From assembly GCA_949289575.1 (NCBI GenBank), contig CASEOG010000005.1, positions 310,001-374,000 on the forward strand: DNA of 64,000 bases, written 5' to 3'. Numbering within the stretch: the first letter of the stretch is position 1; each line of letters starts with the position of its first letter. This DNA comes from an uncultured Spirochaetales bacterium (GTDB taxonomy: Bacteria > Spirochaetota > Spirochaetia > JAFGXN01). Position numbers and translations under genes: made by a program. Positions 58,085-64,000 of this stretch are shown piece by piece. Under the pieces are notes generated by a model that worked only from the letters and a program-made list of their open reading frames with translations, made no database searches and had not been told where the DNA came from.

Positions 58085-59806
58085 CTATTCCTCCACCAGC
58101 CAGGCTCTGATTAACTGGGCAACATCCTCGGGATGTTCGCGGGCCATTACCTGAGCCTCACGGAACAGTTCGTTCTTCTCTCCGTCTTCACCCGTAAGCG
58201 GAATATTAATCTGCTTGTCCAGTTTGTTCAGCATTGCTTCCCGCTCCAGAGCAATCTGACGGGCCCGCTCTTCCTCCCGCAATTTGCGGCGGCGTTCTCT
58301 CCAGTGAACGATCATTCGAACAAAGATAATCAGCGAAAACAGAATGACAAGAGCCAGCAATGTCATGAAGACCGCTTTTCTGACTTTTTTCGAAGTCCGG
58401 TAAGCCGCGTCTTCGTCATCGAATTCCGCTGTACGGTCGAATTTAACATTCTTTACCTGAACAATATCACCCCGGTTTTTATCGTACCGGATCGCCCCTT
58501 CGACGGCAGCCTGTAAATTTCTCATTGTATCGGGATCGACGGGTGAATAGGTTCGTTTAATACCGCCGTTTTCCGATTCGATATAATTGCCGTTGGAATC
58601 GCGTTCTTTCACCGTAATACCGTCTATCAGAACGGAAACAGAAATTCCGTTAATCTGCCACGGCGTTTTATTGACTTTTGTCTGTTTTTTACTGGTCTCG
58701 TAGCGGCTTTCGTTCTGATTTTTCCCGTATTTGGCCACAAGCCCCTGCAAATCTTTGTAGGCGGGCGGCACCTGTCCTTCCACACCGGCGGGACCTTCCG
58801 GGTTGAAACCCGTTCCGTTGTACTCTTCGTTATTCACCACCGATTCGACCAGAACTTTTTCGATGATCTGCTGGTCGTCATACGGTGTGTCCGGATTGTC
58901 GGCCTTCAGGATAATCGGAAGAATTTCATCGTAAATATACGACTCTTCGTTGAACTGCATATCGATTTCGACGGGAGAGATGCTGATCCGGGAGGGCGGA
59001 ATCGGCGCACTGCCGGTACCGTTGTTGGTCAGAATCCGTTTCACCTTTTCGTAAAGCAGCTTTTCGGCCTTTTGTTTGATTTTCAATTGGGCTTCCGTCA
59101 GGTGAAGCCGATCGACAATCTGAAAATTTTTGCTGTTCAGTTCGATTCCGGAGTTATCGGTGATGGTGATATTCTCCCGATCGATTTTGGGAATGGCTTT
59201 TGTTACCAACCGCTCGATCCCTTCGATTTTGGCCCGATTGGTAACCAGATCGGATGAAAACGAAGGTGTTACCACGACGGACGCCGTAACCGGCTTTTGG
59301 TCTTCGGCAAACAGCTCTCGCTCGGGCATCGCGATTTTCACGGAAGCATTATCGATATCTTCCAGAGATTTCAGCAGCTCTTCCAAATCTTTGGCTATCG
59401 CCAGTCTGACCTTTTCTTTCTGTTCGAAATCGGTAACGGTAAACTTGTTGACGTCGAGGAAATCCCATGTTTCGATATTCGAAGGGAGTAAATCTTCCTG
59501 AACCAGAATGGCTTTCAGCCGGCGGGCATCGCGACTGTCCGATACAAAAATACGCCCGTCCTGCGTCGTCGTAAACGGAACATTTTCTTTTTCGAGCCGC
59601 ACTACGATACGGTCAAAAGCGGCCGTATCGGAAATCGGCGCGTTGAACAACTGCACCGTTCCGGAACGGGTTCCCACCACACTCAGAATAATGACGGCAA
59701 CAACCGCCAGAGCCAAAACACCGCCGAAAATTCCTTTCTGCATTTTCGACCATTTTTGCCACTGTTCCCGGCCTTTGCCGATAAGAGCTTTCAATTTATC
59801 GTTCAT
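58085..59806 (-). CDS. fliF: Flagellar MS-ring protein FliF
   Basis: FliF makes the MS-ring, the first part of the motor to be built. The 573-residue protein has two membrane segments (near residues 25-45 and 445-465), periplasmic ring domains with SNIETWDFLDVNKFTVTDFEQKEK (outlined: TDFEQKEKVRLAIAKDLEELL) and VKIAMPERELF, and a cytoplasmic C-terminal FliG-binding helix (REHPEDVAQLIRAWLVEE). A GTG upstream opens the frame earlier, but the ATG at 59806 is directly after GGGAGGG. A good promoter precedes it. Assignment is firm. Confidence 0.96.
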   Translation of the reverse strand: MNDKLKALIGKGREQWQKWSKMQKGIFGGVLALAVVAVIILSVVGTRSGTVQLFNAPISDTAAFDRIVVRLEKENVPFTTTQDGRIFVSDSRDARRLKAILVQEDLLPSNIETWDFLDVNKFTVTDFEQKEKVRLAIAKDLEELLKSLEDIDNASVKIAMPERELFAEDQKPVTASVVVTPSFSSDLVTNRAKIEGIERLVTKAIPKIDRENITITDNSGIELNSKNFQIVDRLHLTEAQLKIKQKAEKLLYEKVKRILTNNGTGSAPIPPSRISISPVEIDMQFNEESYIYDEILPIILKADNPDTPYDDQQIIEKVLVESVVNNEEYNGTGFNPEGPAGVEGQVPPAYKDLQGLVAKYGKNQNESRYETSKKQTKVNKTPWQINGISVSVLIDGITVKERDSNGNYIESENGGIKRTYSPVDPDTMRNLQAAVEGAIRYDKNRGDIVQVKNVKFDRTAEFDDEDAAYRTSKKVRKAVFMTLLALVILFSLIIFVRMIVHWRERRRKLREEERARQIALEREAMLNKLDKQINIPLTGEDGEKNELFREAQVMAREHPEDVAQLIRAWLVEE

Positions 59807-59846
59807 TTTCCCTCCCAGTTTGAACACAGAACGATTTCTTCATTTT

Positions 59847-59875
59847 ATTATAACCTGTTATTAAAATTATCGCAA
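59847..59875 (-). promoter_or_regulatory. Internal promoter before fliF
   Basis: Minus strand TTGCGA, 17 bases, TATAAT (consensus). The -35 box overlaps the end of fliE. It would give a separate transcript from fliF onward with a leader of about 35 bases. Confidence 0.68.
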
Positions 59876-60190
59876 GTTAATTATTTCTTTATACGCACGA
59901 ATCACGCCGTCTGTCACTGTTTTTGTCAGCGTTACGGCCATGTTGGCTTCGGCAATCGCAATCGTCACATCATGGTGATCGATACTTTGCGGATCCAAAA
60001 CAAACTGCTCGCTCATTCGTTCGCTTAAATTCACGGTATCGCTGGCCTTCTCCAAAAGCTCGGAAAAAGTTTTCCCGAAACTGACATCGGCAATCGTTTT
60101 CCCGTTTTCCGTATAATGATTTTCTTTTCCGAGATGGCGAAACGAAACACTGTTATCAAACGCACTTCCCAATCCGGCAATCGAATTCAT
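59867..60190 (-). CDS. fliE: Flagellar MS-ring/rod junction protein FliE
   Basis: FliE joins the MS-ring to the rod. The 107-residue protein has the family pattern SFGKTFSELLEKASDTVNLSERMSEQFVLDPQSIDHHDVTIAIAEANMAVTLTKTVTDGVIRAYKEIINL (outlined: the motifs DVTIAIAEANMAVTL and IRAYKEIINLR at the end). It is all helical and exported by the flagellar gate. It follows flgC by 14 bases. The promoter of fliF overlaps its end. Confidence 0.93.
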   Translation of the reverse strand: MNSIAGLGSAFDNSVSFRHLGKENHYTENGKTIADVSFGKTFSELLEKASDTVNLSERMSEQFVLDPQSIDHHDVTIAIAEANMAVTLTKTVTDGVIRAYKEIINLR

Positions 60191-60204
60191 TTTTTTCCTC
60201 CCAT

Positions 60205-60660
60205 TTATTTAATATCCAGAGCTTTGGTAAACATCGACTTGGCTCCGTTAATCAGCGATACGTTGGCCTCGTAAGCGCGCGAAGCCGAAATCATATCGAC
60301 CATTTCCTGAACGACGTTCACGTTCGGATATTCGACATACCCGGTTTTCGGCCCCGTTTTGTAAGCGTCGGGATGAAACGGATCGTAAACAAGCCGTGTC
60401 TGACTGTCTGTATCTTTTTCGATTTCAACCACCTCAACCCCTTTTCCCAATCCGTTATCGAGCGATTTCGGCAGGAAGGGAGAATTCCAGTAAGCGCCCT
60501 CGTTTTTGGCCTTTAAAATGACGCGGCTGCGGCGGAAAGGTCCGCCCTCGGCCGTCCGTGTCGTATCGGCGTTGGCAATATTATCGGAAATGACATCCAG
60601 CCGCATTCTCTGTGCCGTCAGACCGCTGGCGGCGGTGCCCAAAGTCGTAAAAATTCCCAT
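60205..60660 (-). CDS. flgC: Flagellar rod protein FlgC
   Basis: FlgC is a proximal rod subunit. The 151-residue protein has the N-terminal rod motif AASGLTAQRMRLDVISDNIANADTTRTAEGGPFRR (outlined: RMRLDVISDNIANADTT) and the C-terminal helix VQEMVDMISASRAYEANVSLINGAKSMFTKAL (outlined: SASRAYEANV). The middle has PDAYKTGPKTGYVEYPNVNV. Length is normal. It lies 12 bases from flgB. Confidence 0.95.
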   Translation of the reverse strand: MGIFTTLGTAASGLTAQRMRLDVISDNIANADTTRTAEGGPFRRSRVILKAKNEGAYWNSPFLPKSLDNGLGKGVEVVEIEKDTDSQTRLVYDPFHPDAYKTGPKTGYVEYPNVNVVQEMVDMISASRAYEANVSLINGAKSMFTKALDIK

Positions 60661-60672
60661 CGCTTACTCCTC

Positions 60673-61101
60673 CTATCTCGATGTCAATGCCGTACGGATA
60701 TTGTTGAACATGGCCGCCACGGAATGGGTCATCATTTCGTAACGAAGCTGGTTGTTCAGCGCCGACATACCTTCTTCTTCCAGATTGACGTTGTTGCCGT
60801 TGTTATCGGCCTGAGAAAGATAATCCAACGAACGGACCGGTTTCAGTGTCGAATAGGGTTCGGGGTCTCTGAATGCAAATTTACACTCTTTATTTTTGTC
60901 GAAATCGAGTGTATATTTTCCTTCCCTCTCCAAATCCAGACGACGTTTCAGCTCTTTCTCGAAATTGACTTCCGATCGTTTGAAATTGGGCGTTTCGGCA
61001 TTGGCCATATTGTTGGCAATGACATTGTGGCGCAAAACAGCCGTATCCATCAGCCGGTGCATAATATCCAAATTGCGTCCGAATCCGCTTTCAACAAACA
61101 T
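60673..61101 (-). CDS. flgB: Flagellar rod protein FlgB
   Basis: FlgB is a proximal rod subunit and the first gene of the flagellar part. The 142-residue protein has the rod motif LRHNVIANNMANAETPNFKRSEVNFEKEL (outlined: NVIANNMANAETPNFKRSEV), a basic middle region, and the C-terminal MSALNNQLRYEMMTHSVAAMFNNI segment. Upstream, 55 bases separate it from hslU. An AGGAG site precedes the ATG. No clear promoter is found here, so it may be read from upstream (xerC/hslVU) or from an unseen one. Confidence 0.95.
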   Translation of the reverse strand: MFVESGFGRNLDIMHRLMDTAVLRHNVIANNMANAETPNFKRSEVNFEKELKRRLDLEREGKYTLDFDKNKECKFAFRDPEPYSTLKPVRSLDYLSQADNNGNNVNLEEEGMSALNNQLRYEMMTHSVAAMFNNIRTALTSR

Positions 61102-61156
61102 TTTCTGTCTCCTCTTCTCTTTTATCGGAAAAAACCGGATCTCTCCTGAACAAAAT

Positions 61157-62506
61157 TTACAAAATATAGGCCGATAAATCCTGAGATTCGCATAAAGCGC
61201 TCAGTTTTTCGTCAACCAGAGCTTCGGTCACCGTAAAATCGCGGCCGCTGTATGTCTCCGCTTCAAACGACAGATCCTCCAGAAGCCGCTCCATGATAGT
61301 GTAAAGGCGGCGGGCTCCGATGTCCTCGGTGTTGCGGTTCACCTGTGCGGCAATTTGCGACAGCCGGCGGAGAGCCGCTTCCTCGAAATGCAGCGCCACG
61401 CCTTCGGTTTCCATCAGTGCCGTATATTGGCGGACGAGAGCGTTTTGAGGCTCTGTCAGAATCCGGTAAAAATCATCGGGAGTCAGCGAATGAAGTTCCA
61501 CGCGCACCGGCAGGCGTCCCTGCAGTTCCGGCATCAGATCGGACGGCTTGCTCATGTGAAAGGCTCCCGCCGCAATAAACAGAATATGAGAGGTGTCGAT
61601 CATACCGTATTTCGTATTGACTTTGGATCCCTCGATAATCGGCAGCATATCCCGCTGCACCCCTTCTCTCGAAACTTCACCGGAGCCGTGCCGGGAAGCG
61701 GTGGCCAGTTTGTCGATTTCGTCGATAAAAATGATTCCCAGCTGTTCGACCCGCTCTTTGGCCAGTTTGACGGCATTGCCGTTTTCGACCAGTTTTTCGG
61801 ATTCCTCTTTCAAAAGAATTTCCCGTGCTTCGCCGACCGGCATTTTCCGTTCGCTTTTCCGGTGACCGGAAAAAATATCACCGAGTATGTCGGAAAGACG
61901 TCCGTCGTCGGCTCCGTCGGGCATGCCGGGGATGGCAAACATTCCGGCGATTCCGGTCGGCGCCTTGTCCGCTGTCCGAATCGTCACCGGTGTCTGTTCG
62001 TAATCTCCGTTGCGCAGTTTCCGCCGAAAACGCTCGCGGGCCTCTTTGTCGGCTTCGGTCGGAGGCGGCGAGTCGGGACGCACATTCAGCAGCAGATCGA
62101 GAATCCGCTCTTCGGTGTTGGCCGCGGCCGCTTCGCGGTTGTTTTCGGCCATTTCGCTTTTAACCATCTGCAGTCCGACATTAAACAGATCCCGCACCAT
62201 CGATTCCACATCCCGCCCGACATAGCCGACTTCCGTATATTTGGTTGCTTCGACTTTTAAAAACGGCGCAGACACCAGCTTGGCCAGCCGTCTGGCAATT
62301 TCGGTTTTGCCGACACCTGTCGGACCGATCATCAGGATATTTTTCGGAATCACTTCTTCCGCCATTTCGGGAGAGAGTTTCTGTCTGCGCATCCGGTTGC
62401 GTAAAGCGACCGCAACCGCTCTCTTCGCCTCTTTCTGTCCGATCACATACTGATCCAAGGCCGCCGTAATCCGTGACGGGGTCAGCATTTCCCATTCGGC
62501 ATTCAT
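61157..62506 (-). CDS. hslU: HslU, ATPase subunit of the HslUV protease
   Basis: HslU unfolds proteins and feeds them to HslV. The 449-residue AAA+ protein has [31 protein letters not shown] (outlined: [16 protein letters not shown]), Walker [19 protein letters not shown], the pore-loop GYVG in [15 protein letters not shown], Walker [12 protein letters not shown], and C-terminal sensor motifs. An intermediate I-domain is present (about residues 110-240). The ATG at 62506 gives an ATGA overlap with hslV. A longer frame has no support. The stop is 55 bases before flgB. Confidence 0.95.
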   Translation of the reverse strand: MNAEWEMLTPSRITAALDQYVIGQKEAKRAVAVALRNRMRRQKLSPEMAEEVIPKNILMIGPTGVGKTEIARRLAKLVSAPFLKVEATKYTEVGYVGRDVESMVRDLFNVGLQMVKSEMAENNREAAAANTEERILDLLLNVRPDSPPPTEADKEARERFRRKLRNGDYEQTPVTIRTADKAPTGIAGMFAIPGMPDGADDGRLSDILGDIFSGHRKSERKMPVGEAREILLKEESEKLVENGNAVKLAKERVEQLGIIFIDEIDKLATASRHGSGEVSREGVQRDMLPIIEGSKVNTKYGMIDTSHILFIAAGAFHMSKPSDLMPELQGRLPVRVELHSLTPDDFYRILTEPQNALVRQYTALMETEGVALHFEEAALRRLSQIAAQVNRNTEDIGARRLYTIMERLLEDLSFEAETYSGRDFTVTEALVDEKLSALCESQDLSAYIL

Positions 62507-63036
62507 TCCAAAACCTCCAGTGTCAGGTGCTGATTGGTGTAAATGCAAATCCGTCCCGCAATGGCCAGCGCTTTCTGCGCGATTTCGGCGGCACTCCGGT
62601 CGGTTGCTTCGGTATACGCTAATGCGGCGGCGTAAGCGTACGTTCCGCCGGATCCGATGGCGGCAATCCCCTCTTCGGGATCGACGACATCACCGTTTCC
62701 GGAAATCAATAAAATTTTATTTTTGTCTGCCACCAGCAGCATCGCTTCCAGTTTGACCAGAGAGCGGTCGGTACGCCACTCTTTTGCCAATTCAACCGCC
62801 GCCCGGGTAATATCGCCGCCGACCCCTTTCAAATGGTTTTCAAAGCGGTCGGAAAGTGTAAAGGCATCCGCCGTCGCTCCCGCAAAACCGACCATAACTT
62901 TTCCGTCGTAAATTTTGCGAACCTTGCGGGCATTGCCTTTCATTACCGTATTGCCGAGCGTCACCTGTCCGTCGGCAGCCATCGCGACCTGATTTCCCCG
63001 CTTGACGGCGATAACGGTCGTTCCGTGAAATTCCAT
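62503..63036 (-). CDS. hslV: HslV, peptidase subunit of the HslUV protease
   Basis: HslV is the N-terminal-threonine peptidase of the two-part HslUV protease. The 177-residue protein has [29 protein letters not shown] (outlined: [11 protein letters not shown]), so the mature form probably begins at Thr6 after removal of five residues, as in Bacillus ClpQ. The GDGQVT-type site and the [15 protein letters not shown] region are conserved. It starts four bases after xerC. In the Bacillus codVWXY-flgB arrangement the same order is found. Confidence 0.95.
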   Translation of the reverse strand: MEFHGTTVIAVKRGNQVAMAADGQVTLGNTVMKGNARKVRKIYDGKVMVGFAGATADAFTLSDRFENHLKGVGGDITRAAVELAKEWRTDRSLVKLEAMLLVADKNKILLISGNGDVVDPEEGIAAIGSGGTYAYAAALAYTEATDRSAAEIAQKALAIAGRICIYTNQHLTLEVLE

Positions 63037-63039
63037 TTT

Positions 63040-63963
63040 TTATTGACCTCCTTTTTTTCCGACCCGTCCCGCATGAGGATGGGCTCCCGAATAAACGTCT
63101 TTCAGCCGGTCGATACCGACATGGGTGTAGATCTGTGTTGTCGAAAGCGAACTGTGTCCCAGCATTTCCTGCACCAGACGGATATCGGCTCCCCGATTCA
63201 GCAGATGCGTCGCAAACGAATGGCGAAACGAGTGGGCACTGCCCGATTTCCCGATTTTTGTATTTTCGAAGAGCCGATTCCTGATAATCAGGTCGGCTCC
63301 CCGAACCGTCAGCCTTCCTCCCCTCTGATTGATGAACAAGGCTTCGTTTTCCTCCCATCCGCGGACCCGTGCGGATATTGCCCGATAGGCCATGTATGAG
63401 GAATAGGCCTGCCGGCACAGCTCCCCGACACAGACAAGACGCTCTTTTTGGCCTTTTCCCGTAACGGTAATCGTCTCCGTTTGCGCCGTAAAATCGCTCT
63501 GGTTTAAGGAGACCGCTTCACTGATACGGCATCCGGTCGAATAGAGGAACTCGAACAGAAACCGGTCGCGGGCCGACGCAAAATCGGTCACCTCGATATC
63601 GAGAATGGTGTTCATTTCCTCTTCGAAGAAAAAACGGGGCAGCTTCCGCGGCGCCTTGAAATTCCTGACTGAGGCAAACGGATTGCCGACTGCACGCCCC
63701 GATTCCGTTAAAAAGCGGTAGAATCCTTTCACCGCGGACAGCAGCCGGTTAACCGTTCCGGGCGACAGTGTGCGGACTTCCGGTGCCATTAAAAACCCGC
63801 GGGCATCGGCGGCCGACAGCGTTTCGGGCGACAGTCGGTTGCGGTCGCAGTACGCGTACAGCTTCTCCAGGTCGCGGCGGTAACCGGCGACAGTGCCGTC
63901 GGAGGCGCCGTGAAGCAGCCGCAGGGACTCGAGATAATCCTCAATGCTGCCGTTCACCGTCAC
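63040..63963 (-). CDS. xerC: Tyrosine recombinase XerC (CodV-like)
   Basis: XerC is a site-specific recombinase that resolves chromosome dimers at dif. The 307-residue protein has an N-terminal SAM-like DNA-binding domain (about residues 1-90) and the catalytic domain. The Arg-Lys-His-Arg-His-Tyr set is visible in [43 protein letters not shown] and IYTHV. The start is GTG with GAGG upstream; the frame is open further. It heads the hslVU-flagellar run in this window. An element-borne integrase is unlikely because of this context. Confidence 0.92.
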   Translation of the reverse strand: MTVNGSIEDYLESLRLLHGASDGTVAGYRRDLEKLYAYCDRNRLSPETLSAADARGFLMAPEVRTLSPGTVNRLLSAVKGFYRFLTESGRAVGNPFASVRNFKAPRKLPRFFFEEEMNTILDIEVTDFASARDRFLFEFLYSTGCRISEAVSLNQSDFTAQTETITVTGKGQKERLVCVGELCRQAYSSYMAYRAISARVRGWEENEALFINQRGGRLTVRGADLIIRNRLFENTKIGKSGSAHSFRHSFATHLLNRGADIRLVQEMLGHSSLSTTQIYTHVGIDRLKDVYSGAHPHAGRVGKKGGQ

Positions 63964-64000
63964 CGTCCTCGCTTTCGTAATGGAGAAAATCGCACTTGTC
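63941..64000 (-). CDS. C-terminal end of an upstream gene, possibly topA
   Basis: A frame enters from the window edge and ends at TGA (63941-63943) with [18 protein letters not shown] and one more His. It overlaps the xerC start by 23 bases. Topoisomerase I is the expected neighbour from gene order in Bacillus and, by recollection, in Treponema; CDF-type cysteine motifs occur in topoisomerase I tails. The fragment is too short for certainty. Confidence 0.35.
   Translation of the reverse strand, partial: DKCDFLHYESEDGDGERQH

Noticed and set aside
61122-61128. CCGATAA motif before flgB resembling a sigma-28 -10 box
   Set aside because: The only upstream TAAA lies about 27 bases away, too far for the usual 15-16 base spacing; could be chance.
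63040-63963. Integrase of a mobile element
   Set aside because: Its place directly before hslVU and the flagellar operon and its length fit the housekeeping XerC/CodV; no attachment site or phage genes are near.

Overview
The window is a chromosomal segment from a spirochaete, most like Treponema and relatives. The evidence is a FlaA filament-sheath gene beside cheA, a spiro-SPASM gene, FlbB and FlbD in a very long flagellar operon, FliY in place of FliN, and a FlgE that carries the Lys165/Cys178 pair used for lysinoalanine cross-linking in Treponema denticola. Base composition is mixed: the cluster at 4.4-10.5 kb and the xseA/pgi region are GC- and alanine-rich, while the lipoprotein genes at 10.7-12.3 kb are AT-rich. 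No rRNA, tRNA, CRISPR array or intact insertion sequence was seen.

Left part (1-10.5 kb, all minus strand): transcription appears to run from a spiro-SPASM gene through a glycosyltransferase-like protein, an SpsF-like nucleotidyltransferase, a PseG-like/zinc-ribbon/methyltransferase fusion and an ATP-grasp enzyme, then an amidase, a GerMN protein, flaA and cheA (cut by the window edge). The first five genes overlap end to start and look like one undescribed surface-glycan or flagellar modification pathway. From 10.5 to 26 kb lie accessory lipoproteins (FN3, PEGA, LRR), an XRE regulator with an operator-like dyad array, xseAB, pgi, two unknown small genes, a CmpB-type membrane protein, secA, an NHL-like lipoprotein, the NAD(P)HX repair gene and two unknown membrane proteins. 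From 26 to 34 kb are glgC, glgA and a LysM/M23 peptidase (minus strand), then lepB, ftsI and a Maf/DUF115 gene (plus strand).

Right part (33.8-64 kb, all minus strand, transcribed from high to low coordinates): possible topA tail, xerC, hslV, hslU, flgB, flgC, fliE, fliF, fliG, fliH, fliI, fliJ, flbB, fliK, flgD, flgE, flbD, motA, motB, fliL, fliM, fliY, fliO, fliP, fliQ, fliR, flhB, flhA, flhF, flhG, a membrane protein, a sigma-28 type sigma factor, a FapA-like protein, a small unknown protein and a SwrB-like membrane protein. Together they supply the basal body, export gate and ATPase, stator, switch, hook, collar and placement factors of periplasmic flagella. Good sigma-70 type promoters inside the cluster, before fliF and fliL, suggest sub-operons. 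Several starts were moved from the longest reading frame because a Shine-Dalgarno sequence, a 4-base ATGA overlap or a promoter supports a shorter one.

All assignments come from reading motifs by eye; no database search was run.
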